From NCBI GenBank assembly GCA_963781785.1, contig CAWAHD010000005.1, positions 868,001 through 932,000 on the forward strand: a stretch of DNA of 64,000 bases. The letters are read 5' to 3'. Source of the stretch: CAWAHD01 sp963781785. Its GTDB lineage: Bacteria; Planctomycetota; Planctomycetia; Isosphaerales; Isosphaeraceae. A program made the position numbers and the translations under genes. The stretch's first letter is position 1. Each line of letters opens with the position of its first letter. The notes beneath the pieces are model-generated. The model was not told the DNA's origin and did no database searches. It was given only the letters and a program-made list of their open reading frames with translations. Shown here one piece after another: positions 46,722 through 56,660 of the stretch.

Positions 46722-49406
46722 TCAAGGAGTGACGAGATAGTAGATCGTGCTCGGGGCCAAGCGGATCTCTCTCGCCGTCCCGATCGACTTGACCCGGTCG
46801 CCATTGAAGTCGAGCGCGTTCACTTTCAGCTTGGCTGCGTCGGTCCGCTTGAACTTGACGACACCGTCGAACTCCTTCGCCAGCCAGGGGTCGTGGCCGA
46901 TGCTCGTGATCTTCCGTTCCCCGCCTGGCGCTGGCTCGGTGCGGAAGTCGGTGGGCTTCTCCTCGGACATGACCTGGAGCAAAACGCGCCCCGAGCTCGC
47001 GAGGGGCTTGCCGTCGAGGCTCACTACCACGATGTGCCCAAGCTCCATCCGAGAGGAAATGCTGAGGTCTGTGAGCTCGGCCGCCCCCGCCTCGCGGAGG
47101 CTGCCGCTGATCCCCTGGGCAGCGGGCGCGTCGATAAAGAGTACGCCCCTGCCGTAGTCGAGCCGGAGCTGGCGGGTGCTGCTGGTGACGACCTGTCTCC
47201 GGCGGTTGATCAAAGATTCGCTGTCGTTCAGTAGAGTTGCGCCGCCCCGATCCGTGAAATTGACATTGGTGCGGCCCGCGAAGTGCACGAGAGGGTCGAT
47301 CACGTTGCCCGGCTTGAGAGTCGTGCCCTTGGGAACGTCCTTGAGCCGCAGTTCGTCGAGCGCCGCGTCCTGGGGCATCGGCGTGCCCTTCAAGTCGAGG
47401 AGATCGCCCACCTTGAGGTCGAGGTCCACCAGCATGTCGCCAGTCGCCACGAGCCCCTTGCGGTAGATGAGCGCGGCGGCAGGAAACTGGCCCATCATCG
47501 CGGGCGACATCAGCGTCCATGGCTGCATGAAAAAGCCCGGCTTAACTGACCAGGCCGCCGTGTCGAGCGCAAAGTGGACGATGGCGTCGCTCCCCTGCAA
47601 GGCGCCATAGACAGCGTAAAACAAGGGAGCCTCCGAACGGTAGCGGTTCGGTCGATTCCAGGTGGTCTCCGAGATCATCGAGGGCTTGCCGTCGTAGCTG
47701 GGGTCCATCGCGGGGTGGACGAACGTCTTCGGTTTGCCCGGCTCCTCCGGGTCGAAGCAGAGCGCACTGCGGTCACAATACGTGTGCCCGTCGCGCACCG
47801 ACCACTCGGAGGCTTCACCCCGACTGTGGCAGCCAAAATAGCCGTGTCGATCGATGAAGTCGCCGACGGTGTAAGTGTACTTCTCGAGCGGTCCGAGTAT
47901 CTCCGGGCTGGCGGTGATCCAGTTCGACGCAGTGATCACACCCTTGAATCCCAGCCCGCGCAGGAATCGGTACATCTCTCGATAAAACCCGCGCTGGCAT
48001 TCGACCAGGAACCGGGCAGCGTCCTTGTCGCGGGTTGTCTTCTCGTGGAACATGTTCCAGAGGGGCCGGAACCCCATGCGACCCTCGCTCGGCCGGTCGC
48101 GGTCGGTCTTCTGGCCGTGCCACCCGTGGAATGCTCGGTCGATCGAGCCGTATTTCCGTTTGAGCCAATCGCCGAACTGGGCCTCGAGCAGGCGCAGCTC
48201 TTGGTCCGGAATCGCGTCGGGGTTGAATGTCCAGAAGAGATACGAGTCCTCGTTGATGATTTCCAGGCCCGCGACGGCCGGATCGTCGATCAGCCTCGCG
48301 CCCGTCGACGAGCTCGGCGTCAAGAGCAATGCCTTCCACCACTTCTGGTATTGGTCCTGGAAGTCCTTGTTGAAAAAGAGCGCGGCGAAGGGCACCTTCT
48401 GGCCGTCGTATCCCTTGAGCCAGGGGGTGTCAGCCTTCGGTTTGAGCCAGAGCGGGAAATAGATCGAGAAATGGCTGTAGATCCCCTCGGCCTTCATCGC
48501 CTCCACGATGTCCGAGGCGTGCCGGACCGCACCCGGGTCGACGTCGCCCGTCTCCTGGAAGTAACCGTGGTGGATGCGGACGAGGTTCACACCGTGCTTG
48601 GCAAGCATCCGGGCCTCTGTCTTCAGGTCGTCTCGTGGCTTGCTCGATGGCCCGTTGACGGCCCAGAACCGGACCGGCTCGCCCGTCTTCGAGTGGACGA
48701 ACTGTGAACCCTTGACGGCGATATAACCGCCATCGCCGGCCGTCGTTTCGTTCAGGGACCGCAGGTCGATGCCGCTTGAGGCGGAGTACGGGTCGGGCTT
48801 GGGGTCGAAGGCGAACCAGCCCTTGTTACCCTCGGCCGCGCGGCGAGCGGTCGCGGCAACCTGGTCGGGCTTCACGGCGCCCCGCGGAGTGAACGGCTCG
48901 TTGACCAGAACGAAGCAGTCGAGGTAGCCATGGTTATGGTTAGGGCCGTCCATCCGAAACTGGATGGTGTTTGTTCCACTCCTCAAGGCGACCTTTCCGG
49001 CCTTTGCCCAGGCGAGAAACCGCAGGTCGGGCTTGCCGTCCGTGGCGATGTTGGTCGAGTCGAGCCCCTTCTCGACGTCGATCGCAGTCCAGGGCCCGCC
49101 GTTGAGTCGGTACGCCAGCTTCGCCTGGACCGGGTTGGCCCGCACCCAGAAGTCGTAGTCGCCGCCAGAGCGGGCGTTGAAGCGGTACGAGGCTTCCCCC
49201 GGCTGGTCGTCGAAGTTGCTGATCAAATCGCCGCCCGAAAGCAGGTCGCGCTTGACCCGATCATACCAGTAGGGGTGCCGGTGCATCGTGGACGTCGCCG
49301 GTTTTTCGCCTTCGACCCAAATCCACCCAGCCTGCGCAGATGCGGAGAAGGTCGGTATGGCCAGGATGGCGAAAATGCGCCGGAGTGAAGCCGCTCGGGA
49401 TCTCAT
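46722..49406 (-). CDS. Exported glycoside hydrolase (GH5/GH-A clan type) with N-terminal carbohydrate-binding-like domain
   Basis: 894 residues: signal peptide (about 1-26), a beta-sandwich domain 'GWIWVEGEKPA..' (about 27-165) that resembles carbohydrate-binding modules, then a TIM barrel from about 200. Barrel motifs: 'ARMLAKHGVNLVRIHHGYF', 'DDPAVAGLEIINEDSYLFW' with the acid/base Glu after Asn, 'GVITASNW', 'DRHGYFGCHSRG' and 'SMISETTWNRP' with the probable nucleophile Glu. The last 250 residues are beta-rich. It hydrolyses a glycan outside the cytoplasm; the substrate is unknown. It may be transcribed separately from the DUF1501 operon 380 bases away. Confidence 0.85.
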   Translation of the reverse strand: MRSRAASLRRIFAILAIPTFSASAQAGWIWVEGEKPATSTMHRHPYWYDRVKRDLLSGGDLISNFDDQPGEASYRFNARSGGDYDFWVRANPVQAKLAYRLNGGPWTAIDVEKGLDSTNIATDGKPDLRFLAWAKAGKVALRSGTNTIQFRMDGPNHNHGYLDCFVLVNEPFTPRGAVKPDQVAATARRAAEGNKGWFAFDPKPDPYSASSGIDLRSLNETTAGDGGYIAVKGSQFVHSKTGEPVRFWAVNGPSSKPRDDLKTEARMLAKHGVNLVRIHHGYFQETGDVDPGAVRHASDIVEAMKAEGIYSHFSIYFPLWLKPKADTPWLKGYDGQKVPFAALFFNKDFQDQYQKWWKALLLTPSSSTGARLIDDPAVAGLEIINEDSYLFWTFNPDAIPDQELRLLEAQFGDWLKRKYGSIDRAFHGWHGQKTDRDRPSEGRMGFRPLWNMFHEKTTRDKDAARFLVECQRGFYREMYRFLRGLGFKGVITASNWITASPEILGPLEKYTYTVGDFIDRHGYFGCHSRGEASEWSVRDGHTYCDRSALCFDPEEPGKPKTFVHPAMDPSYDGKPSMISETTWNRPNRYRSEAPLFYAVYGALQGSDAIVHFALDTAAWSVKPGFFMQPWTLMSPAMMGQFPAAALIYRKGLVATGDMLVDLDLKVGDLLDLKGTPMPQDAALDELRLKDVPKGTTLKPGNVIDPLVHFAGRTNVNFTDRGGATLLNDSESLINRRRQVVTSSTRQLRLDYGRGVLFIDAPAAQGISGSLREAGAAELTDLSISSRMELGHIVVVSLDGKPLASSGRVLLQVMSEEKPTDFRTEPAPGGERKITSIGHDPWLAKEFDGVVKFKRTDAAKLKVNALDFNGDRVKSIGTAREIRLAPSTIYYLVTP

Positions 49407-49828
49407 TCTCGACCTCGATTTTAGCGTGGGTTTCCGAAAGACCTCTCACTGTGCCCATCAATGACTCAGCAGATCGAGTTCAGCAAAAGCGACGACGAGC
49501 GCTCAGGGTTTGGAGGAACGTTGCGCAAGACCCCGATCAGGCGAAGACCAATGAAATTCAGTGGTGAGTTTCCAGCAAGACAACGACTCCGCGGACAGGA
49601 GCTTGCATCATGAGCTCTCCCCATCTACTGTAAACCAATCTGCGACAATATCTGCGCAACGCTGCCGTTTCCGTGCCGCGAGCGGAGCCCGTCAACCCGG
49701 CCTGACGGGCGACCGGCATTCCAGACCTCTGAGACTTGACACTCCGCCAGAAGCGCGGCAGGAACGTGTGGAGCGTGATCGAGAGATCAGACTGAAGCCG
49801 ACGTTCGAGGAGAATCGAGGTGGGCAAG
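49407..49828. other. Divergent intergenic region, no gene seen
   Basis: It separates the minus-strand glycoside hydrolase and the plus-strand hydrolase and should contain both promoters. No repeat or clear promoter was recognised. Confidence 0.45.
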
Positions 49829-50755
49829 ATGAGAGCGACCCGTTTCACGCTGCTGTTGGTCCTGGTGGTTTCCGGCTGCTGGGGAGAGGCGACCCCGGTG
49901 CAAGAGAAAGGCACATTGACCGAAGCGAGGCGCGGGTTCAAGCCCAAGCTCGTGGCGGGCCCGTCGCAAGCGGACCCGGTTCCCGAGCCGCCGCGAGAGG
50001 TATTTCGCAAGGTCCGCTACGAGTCGGCTGCCGGCAAGTTGCAGGCTTATCTCAGCGTGGTTCCCGACGACGGCCAGAAGCGCCCGGCAATGGTCTGGAT
50101 TACCGGCGGCGACTGCAATTCGATCGGCGATGTATGGTCGGAGGAACCGCGAGAAAACGACCAGACCGCCAGCGCCTACCGCAAGGCGGGGGTCGTCCTC
50201 ATGTTCCCCTCATTGCGCGGGGGCAACGACAACCCGGGCATCAAGGAGGCCTTTCTCGGCGAGGTCGACGACATCGTGGCCGCCGCGGAATTTCTCTCCC
50301 GCCAGGAGTCGGTCGACCCCAGTCGCATCTACCTGGGCGGGCACAGCACCGGCGGCACTCTCGTTCTCCTGGTTGCGGAGTGCACCGACAGGTTCCGGGC
50401 CGTCTTTTCGTTCGGCCCGGTGAGCGACGTGAGCCACTATTCCAGCGAGTACATCCCGTTCGACACATCCAATCCGCGCGAGGTCGCCGTCCGGTCCCCC
50501 GGACGGTGGCTGAACTCGATCAAGAGCCCCACGTACATCATCGAGGGGACCGGGGGAAATCTGGGATCGCTGCAGGCGATGCAGCGCTCGTCGACCAACC
50601 CACTCGTCCACTTTCTGACGGTGAACGGTGCCACTCACTTCAACGTGCTCGCTCCCGCCAACGAGATCATCGCGCGGAAAATCCTGGACGACATGGGCAC
50701 GACGACCAGCTTGACCTTGACCGAGAGAGACCTCAATCAAACCTTTCCACGCTGA
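49829..50755 (+). CDS. Alpha/beta hydrolase, lipoprotein
   Basis: About 308 residues. The N terminus 'MRATRFTLLLVLVVSGCWG' has a VSGC lipobox, so it is a probable lipoprotein. The fold is prolyl-oligopeptidase/dienelactone-hydrolase-like: 'RPAMVWITGGDCNSIGD', nucleophile Ser in 'YLGGHSTGGTLVLL', acid in the 'SPTYIIEGTGGN' region and His in 'VNGATHFNVLAPANE'. It probably cleaves an ester or peptide bond outside the cytoplasm. The ATG at 49829 is preferred to the GTG at 49820; GAGG lies about 9 bases upstream. The PatA/PatG-like protease gene follows 76 bases downstream on the same strand. Confidence 0.8.
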   Translation: MRATRFTLLLVLVVSGCWGEATPVQEKGTLTEARRGFKPKLVAGPSQADPVPEPPREVFRKVRYESAAGKLQAYLSVVPDDGQKRPAMVWITGGDCNSIGDVWSEEPRENDQTASAYRKAGVVLMFPSLRGGNDNPGIKEAFLGEVDDIVAAAEFLSRQESVDPSRIYLGGHSTGGTLVLLVAECTDRFRAVFSFGPVSDVSHYSSEYIPFDTSNPREVAVRSPGRWLNSIKSPTYIIEGTGGNLGSLQAMQRSSTNPLVHFLTVNGATHFNVLAPANEIIARKILDDMGTTTSLTLTERDLNQTFPR

Positions 50756-50831
50756 GCCCGCGGCGGCGCAGGTGAAACGCCGTCTAGGCCAAGCGATTCT
50801 TGTGTTTTGAGGCGATTGGCAACTACGCCAG

Positions 50832-52761
50832 GTGAGGATCATGGAGCCAGTCGTTGCCGTCGAGTCCGTCACTGGTGTCCGGGATCTCTGGTCCGCGACC
50901 CGAGGTGATAGAAGGATCCGTGTCGCAATCCTGGACGGGCCCGTGGACCGAGGGCACCCTAGCTTCGCCGGAGCCAACACCACATGCGTCGAGACGCTCG
51001 TCGCTTGCGAAGATCGAGATGGACCCGGCGCCCGCCACGGGACGCACATCGCCAGCGTGATCCTGGGACGCGGAACGGTCCACGGACTCGCCCCGCACTG
51101 CGAGGGCCTGATCGTTCCGGTCTTCCCCGCCGGGGAAGGGAGCGAGCTCCCACCGTGCTCTGAATTGGACCTGGCGGTTGCGATCCTCTTGGCCGTCGAG
51201 CGTGGGGCACACGTCCTCAATATCAGCGGTGGGCAATTCGCCCCGACCGGCGAGTCTCACCCCCTGCTCGCCGGCGCTGTCCGGTACTGTGCGGACCGGA
51301 ACGTGTTGGTCGTCGCCGCGGCCGGGAACGACGGTTGCAACTGCTTGCACGTGCCCGCTGCCTTGCCGCTGGTGCTGGCGGTAGGCGCGATGGACATGGC
51401 GGGCAACCCGCTGGATCACAGCAATTGGGGCGACGCCTATCGGCGCAGGGGATTCTGGCCCCGGGCGAGGGGATCGGTGGGGCTCTGCCCGGCGGGGGCG
51501 TGACGGCCGTCAGCGGGACGAGTGTCGCGACGGCTGTCGTCTCGGGCATCGCGCTGCTCCTCTTGAGCTTGCAGCTCAAGCTCGGTCGCGCGCCCGACCC
51601 GCGCGCGTGCGAAATGCGATTCTCAACAGTGCGCGGGGCTGCAACCACCGGGCCGTGCCGGATTGCCGCCGCTTGCTGGTTGGTCGTCTTGATGTCAAAG
51701 GTGCCATGTCGTTGATACTCCAGGGAGACGCAACAGTGTCGAATTTCAGCGCAGATCCCCAGCCCTCGTCTTCGTCCGATCCGGCGGAGTCCACCCCCCT
51801 CCTCGATACGGGCTCGCCCCCATCGACAACGACCTTACGCGGATCGGTGACGCCCGCGGCCAGTCCCGAGGTTCAAGGCGCCCGCCATGTCTCCCCGTCG
51901 TCATGCGGGTGCTCTTGCGGGAGCGGCGAAGCTCGCTCGAACGCGCAGTTTGGTTTCGCGATTGGTCAGCTCGGCTTCGATTACGGCAGCGAGGCCCGCC
52001 GTGATTCGATCGCACAACACATGGCGGGGCCAACCGCAGCCGATGCACCAAGCCCACATGACGCCAGGCACCTGCTGGCCTATCTCGCAACGAATCCCTG
52101 GGAAGCCGCCTCAATCAACTGGATCCTCCAGCTCGACGCCACTCCAATCTACGCGGTACGACCGGACGGGCCGTTCGCGGCCGAGGCGTTCCGGAAGCTC
52201 CGCGACTTCCTCGGCGAGGGCCTGGACGAGGGTGTGGAGCGCGTGTCGATCCCAGGCATCATCTCCGGCAAAGCGCGCCTGCTCACCGGCCAGGTCGTCC
52301 CGGTGATCCGGCCGGAACTCCGCGGCATGTATAGCTGGTCGACGGCGGCGCTCGTGCAGGCTCTTGTGAAACCGTCGCCCGACGCTGCAAAAGCCAAGAC
52401 GACCGCGCCGGGCCCGGACCAGCCGGCCGCACTCACGAATTTCCTCGAGCGCGTCTATCACCAGTTCCGCAACCTGGGGATCACCCCCCAGGACCGTGCG
52501 ATCAACTACACCGCAACCCACGCCTTCAGTACGTCTGGGGTGCTCGAGTCGGCTCTCAAAGAAGAAATGGAACTCGATACTGTCGAGATCGAGAAGAGCG
52601 TGGTCTGCCGCCCCGAGTCCGAGTGCTGGGATGTCAAGTTCTTCTTCTTCTACCCGCAGCGACAGGTCCAGACTGTTCGAAAAGTCTACCGTCTGACCGT
52701 GGATGTCAGTGACGTGGTGCCGGTCGCCATCGGGCCGGTACGCTCTTGGTTCGCGCGCTAG
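50832..52761 (+). CDS. PatA/PatG-family subtilisin-like protease, with two frameshifts
   Basis: About 643 codons when bridged. Protease domain: Asp32 ('VAILDGPVD'), His66 ('RHGTHIASV'), oxyanion Asn ('AAGNDG') and Ser in 'VSGTSVATAVVSG'. The frame breaks near 51442 (one base missing after TAT CG) and near 51605 ('DPRA' to 'VRNAILNSARGC'). A linker with the Cys cluster CGCSCGSG follows, then the PatG-type C-terminal domain: 'FGFAIGQLGFDYGSEARRDS', 'LDATPIYAVRPDGPFA', 'GVERVSIPGIISGKARLL', 'RPELRGMYSW' and 'ITPQDRAINYTATHAF'. PatA and PatG cut and cyclise cyanobactin precursors; whether this protein processes a peptide is unknown. No precursor peptide was found nearby. Confidence 0.8.
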
Positions 52762-52770
52762 GAGGTGAAG

Positions 52771-53163
52771 GTGCAGAAGCCGGTCTCCAGGGAAGATCTG
52801 GAAGCCGAATGGGCCAAGCGTGAGGCGATGTGGCGTCGCAAGCTCGGGCGGATCCGGCTGGGAGTCGAGCCGATCGAGGACCAGCTCGTCCGCTACCGCC
52901 GCGTCACCTGGGTACTCACCGGGATCCCGCTGGCATTGAGCGGTTTTTTCGTCACGCTCTTCGCGGTCTTCGGCCGGCCGGGCGTCGGGGCGGTCCTGGC
53001 CGCGGTGCTGCTCGCGCCGATCGCGCTGGGAGCATGGATCGATCACGCCCTCCTGGTCAGCCGCGCCAGACGCTACCTTCGCGAGCGCGCGAACTATCTT
53101 CGCGAACGGGAAAAGCCGTCTCAGAATGTCTCGCAGAACGAGTCGAACCCAGCATCCGGGTGA
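52771..53163 (+). CDS. Small membrane protein next to PatG-like protease
   Basis: About 130 residues: a charged helical N terminus, two membrane helices ('VLTGIPLALSGFFVTLFAVF' and 'VGAVLAAVLLAPIALGAW') and a charged C-terminal helix. It starts at GTG 52771 five bases after GGAGG, directly following the protease stop, so it is co-transcribed with it. Small proteins of this shape are frequent beside PatG-like genes in planctomycetes as far as I recall, but I cannot assign a function. Confidence 0.65.
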   Translation: MQKPVSREDLEAEWAKREAMWRRKLGRIRLGVEPIEDQLVRYRRVTWVLTGIPLALSGFFVTLFAVFGRPGVGAVLAAVLLAPIALGAWIDHALLVSRARRYLRERANYLREREKPSQNVSQNESNPASG

Positions 53164-53267
53164 AACCGAGCACGCCCCGGGGCCTGCGTGAACAGGCTCC
53201 GGAGCCATGCCCAGAAGGTCGGACCGCCTGCCTGAAGCGATCGCCCGGCGTTCTGTGTGAATCACCC

Positions 53268-53945
53268 TCACCACATCAATCCCTCGTGAACTCCCGCGCC
53301 GACCAGGTCCGGTTGATCATCGCTTTCATCGTTGGGCTGTGAGTCGCACCACTCCTGCGGATCATCGACCGACGATTCGAGCTCGACCCGGAGGCGCTTT
53401 CGCGCCGTGTGCAGGCGGCGCTTGATCGTCCCCAGAGGGACGTCGAGCATCTCGGCGATCTCCAGGAGCGAATGGCCGCGGATGTAGAACGCGTCGAGCG
53501 CTTCCCGATCCAGCGACTTGAGCCGCCCGAGGGCCGCGACCACGCGCCGGGAACGCTCACGGCTGATCATCTGCTCGAGTGGCTCGTCGCCAGCCACATG
53601 AACGGCTTCGAGAACCCCGTGCTCGACGCAAGGCGGAGCCACCCTGCGCGTCGCCCGGTTGATCGCCATGCGCACTGCGACCTGGCGCAGCCACCCGGCA
53701 AATCGCTCCGGCTCGCGAAGCTGGCCGATCCGCTCGAGAACGTGCAGGAAAACCTCTTGCGTCAGTTCCAGCGCGTCGCTCGGGTTTCCCAGGCGCCGCA
53801 TGGCGATCGCATAGACCGTCGGCTGGAACTGCTCGACGAGCGAGCCGAAGGCCTCCCGGTCCCCTCGCTGTGCGCGCCGAACCACGACCGCCAGTTCGGC
53901 CCAGCCCTGCTCTTCCAGGTCGACAACATTCGATGTGCTCAGCAC
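53268..53945 (-). CDS. ECF-type RNA polymerase sigma factor
   Basis: About 225 residues. Region 2 reads 'GDREAFGSLVEQFQPTVYAI' with 'NPSDALELTQEVFLHVLERI' and 'FAGWLRQVAVRMAINRATR'. Region 4 reads 'LKSLDREALDAFYIRGHSLL' and 'EIAEMLDVPLGTIKRRLHTA'. A short Asp/Gln-rich tail follows. It is a second, different ECF factor; no anti-sigma gene is adjacent. GTG at 53945 with AAGGTGG upstream is preferred, but the frame is open to a GTG at 54068. The gene is convergent with the PatG operon. Confidence 0.88.
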   Translation of the reverse strand: MLSTSNVVDLEEQGWAELAVVVRRAQRGDREAFGSLVEQFQPTVYAIAMRRLGNPSDALELTQEVFLHVLERIGQLREPERFAGWLRQVAVRMAINRATRRVAPPCVEHGVLEAVHVAGDEPLEQMISRERSRRVVAALGRLKSLDREALDAFYIRGHSLLEIAEMLDVPLGTIKRRLHTARKRLRVELESSVDDPQEWCDSQPNDESDDQPDLVGAGVHEGLMW

Positions 53946-54379
53946 GTGATCCACCTTCCCCACCTCGGGGTTCCGCCGGTTTTCGTCCCCTTTTGACTCC
54001 GTCGGCCCAATGCCGGGTGAGCGGGGGATGAAATCGGATGGGCTCGTGAACGTATCCTCGCGGAGCACCTGTTCGACCGTGCTGTGACGAGCGCGGAACC
54101 GGACGATCTCTTCTCGATGCGGCCAGGTCGTCCGAAAAGGTCACGCGGTCAAAGGCGCTGCGACCGGGTTACGGCGCGTGCACGGCAGCCCGAATAAAGG
54201 ACCGATCGAACAAAGGATTCGATCGGAGCCGGCCGTGCGAAGCCGATCATGAGAATCCGTCAACGTCGTCAAGACGACGACAGCTTCGATTCAGGAGTTG
54301 TGCTCGCTCCCCGAAGGGAGCCGAGCAGGCCTGAGAGCAGCCGTGTCAGACTGGGGTGACGGAATCAGGCGATCGGCAC
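53946..54379. other. Intergenic, no gene seen
   Basis: The first 123 bases could be the N-terminal extension of the sigma factor if its start is at 54068. The rest shows short alternating frames and no recognised structure. Confidence 0.4.
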
Positions 54380-54907
54380 TCACTTTCCGCTGGTTGCCTG
54401 TGTTGCGCCGATCGAGCGAGTACTCGTCGCTCGACGGGTGACGCGGTTGATGCCTAGCTCCTGACACGACGTCCACGACATACCCGCCTGGTAATGCAGC
54501 GCGTGTTTCGTGGGCTTCACCGGCATCGCGAAGAACGCCGGCGTCGGGACAGGACGGTCTGCATCTCGTGGTTCGGGTCGAAAGGCGAGGTCTGCCGGCC
54601 TCGGCCTTCGTTCGACCCGAACATCAACCGCAAAGACACCTTGCTGCGCTAACACGCAACCAAATCGCTGTTGCTGAACCTGGGAAAATGAGTCGGAAAC
54701 GATGGGAATCCCGGGTCTCGATTTGGGAATCGACACGTCGGAATACCACATCATTCCCTCGCGCATGACGCCATGATGGGTTTGACGGATGCGCACGAGA
54801 TCGCCATTGGTGTTGACGCTTGCCTTGGCGGCAAGCGACCGCGTCCCCAGATTCAGCCCATTGGTAAGTGCCAAGGCCGACAGTGTCAGGTTCGTGCGGT
54901 TCAACAT
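54380..54907 (-). CDS. Doubtful ORF, possible small exported protein
   Basis: 175 codons from an ATG with GAGGG about 8 bases upstream. The N terminus 'MLNRTNLTLSALALTNGLNL' followed by 'ASVNTNGD' is moderately hydrophobic and could be a weak signal peptide. The rest is Arg- and Pro-rich without secondary-structure pattern or known family. Its counterpart at 61044 also begins with a basic residue-poor 'ML.R' and a hydrophobic stretch, but no further similarity is seen. May be spurious. Confidence 0.3.
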   Translation of the reverse strand: MLNRTNLTLSALALTNGLNLGTRSLAAKASVNTNGDLVRIRQTHHGVMREGMMWYSDVSIPKSRPGIPIVSDSFSQVQQQRFGCVLAQQGVFAVDVRVERRPRPADLAFRPEPRDADRPVPTPAFFAMPVKPTKHALHYQAGMSWTSCQELGINRVTRRATSTRSIGATQATSGK

Positions 54908-55091
54908 GGCGAAACCCTCACATCCGCCGCAAAAAAGGCGGGATCTCGAGGTGAGACAACAGCCGGCGAGCGGTTGCTCGCGTGCTGAGTCAGGGAATCG
55001 GGACGCTTTCGTATGGACAATAGACAGTCTACCCGGATCGTGTGTTCGCGCAAAATCGGAAAAAATCGAAATTTCCGACACGAGCGGCTCC

Positions 55092-56660
55092 CTATCGCCG
55101 CGCGATCGTCAAGTAGGCGCCCTTGTGTACGACGTCGAAACCCTGCCCTACCAACAGGTTCAGAAACGGATAATCATTACGGATGAACAACCAGTGAATA
55201 TCGGAGTCCAGCCGGGGAAAATGGATTGGGCGGTTGGAATCGAGGACGTAGCTGTAGAGATGCCGGCGCGACGACAAGGGGGCGGAGACCTCGTAGTCTG
55301 CAATGACCGAATCGCGACCGTCGACATGGTGAATCCAGCTCCAGATCGCGCGGGCCTCGCTCCGGTCGATCAAGACCGGCGCTCGGGCCATCAGTCCAGT
55401 GATCTTCGAGAGTTCCGCCGCGTTCATCGCGGCCGCCGAAACCCAGAGCAAAGTCAGCCACAACCACCACCTGCGTCTCGCCAGCAGCCATTTTCCGAGT
55501 CGCGCATATCCGACCAGCCCGGCGGCCAGGACGAGGCCCGTCATGGGCATGAGGTACCGAACATGGTGCCATTCGGCCTGCGACAGAAAGTGCATCCCCC
55601 AGCGTCCGCTGCATGGCCCCCAGATCCAAGGCACTGCGAGGATCGCCACCCGCGGGGCCAGGAGAGCCAGGATTGCCCACACACCCATGCCCACGAGCAG
55701 AGTCTCCCCGGAGGTCGCCAATGTCCTCGCGAGCGATGCCTTCGGTGCGAGGAACTGCTCGATGAAGTCATGGGGGGCGTGGCGGCCGACGACGAACCTC
55801 AGGTACGGGAAGAAGCCGAGAAACAGCCAGGAGAGGCCGATCAACAGGACCAGGTGCCGCCAGCGCATGCCGACGCCCAGCCCTTCAGGCTCGCGCGGGG
55901 GCAGAAACGCGAACGTGGCGACCATCACCGCGTACTCCTGGCGGCAGGCCAACATGCCCGCAATTCCCAGACCCGCCAGACCGATCGACCGGCCCCGGAT
56001 CCCTTGGACGGCCCACAAAATAAACGGCGCGGCGAGCTGGAGCTCCCGGAAATCATTTGCGACCAACGGCCAGAGGATCGGCGTCAGGGGAACGAGGCAG
56101 GCGGCCGAGAGCGCCAGAGCCGGCGAGTTTGACTCGGCGCGCACCAGCGTGTAAGCCGCCGGGACCACCCACCAGAACAAGACACACTGGATCACGAGCA
56201 GAGTGCGAGGATCGGGATTCAGCCGGTACAAGGGCGCGAGCATCAGCCTGACCGGGGCAAGGTAGTTCATTTTCCAGATCGAAGGGCCTTCCTCGGCATA
56301 CGATGCCGCCGGCCGGACCGACAAGAGGCCGTCGCCAAAGTTCAGGGCCCAGTACCACTGGTTGTAATACGCGAGGTCCCACGACCAGCCGCTCCGGAAC
56401 TCGCTGTACCGAGCGAGCGACTGGTGCGTCGAGACCGCGGTCACGAGCGCCAGGAGCGTCGCCAGCAGGAGCCACCCCGGCCAGCGCAGCGCCGGACCCG
56501 GAGCGATCAGGATCCGAGTCGGAAAGTTGAGCGAGCATGGGAAGGCCTTGCGACCGATCGTGTCAGAACCAGCCCCCTCGAAACGATCTGCGGTATCGGC
56601 AGCATGGGGATGAGGCGCGGCAATGCGATCACGCCCGGGGGACGGGATTCCGAGGGTCAT
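55092..56660 (-). CDS. DUF2079-type polytopic membrane protein
   Basis: 522 codons with about ten membrane helices. 'EFRSGWSWDLAYYNQWYWAL' near residue 90 is the conserved beginning of DUF2079 proteins, which resemble membrane glycosyltransferases (mannosyltransferase-like). 'DFRELQLAAPFILWA' and the soluble C-terminal domain ('IHWLFIRNDYPFLNLL') also fit. The true start may be later than the ATG at 56660, because the first 50 residues are not hydrophobic and overlap the dehydrogenase gene by 32 bases. It likely forms an operon with the two upstream genes. Substrate unknown. Confidence 0.75.
   Translation of the reverse strand: MTLGIPSPGRDRIAAPHPHAADTADRFEGAGSDTIGRKAFPCSLNFPTRILIAPGPALRWPGWLLLATLLALVTAVSTHQSLARYSEFRSGWSWDLAYYNQWYWALNFGDGLLSVRPAASYAEEGPSIWKMNYLAPVRLMLAPLYRLNPDPRTLLVIQCVLFWWVVPAAYTLVRAESNSPALALSAACLVPLTPILWPLVANDFRELQLAAPFILWAVQGIRGRSIGLAGLGIAGMLACRQEYAVMVATFAFLPPREPEGLGVGMRWRHLVLLIGLSWLFLGFFPYLRFVVGRHAPHDFIEQFLAPKASLARTLATSGETLLVGMGVWAILALLAPRVAILAVPWIWGPCSGRWGMHFLSQAEWHHVRYLMPMTGLVLAAGLVGYARLGKWLLARRRWWLWLTLLWVSAAAMNAAELSKITGLMARAPVLIDRSEARAIWSWIHHVDGRDSVIADYEVSAPLSSRRHLYSYVLDSNRPIHFPRLDSDIHWLFIRNDYPFLNLLVGQGFDVVHKGAYLTIARR

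Noticed and set aside
54789..56132. 447-codon plus-strand ORF
   Set aside because: Mostly antisense to the DUF2079 gene, with low-complexity composition.
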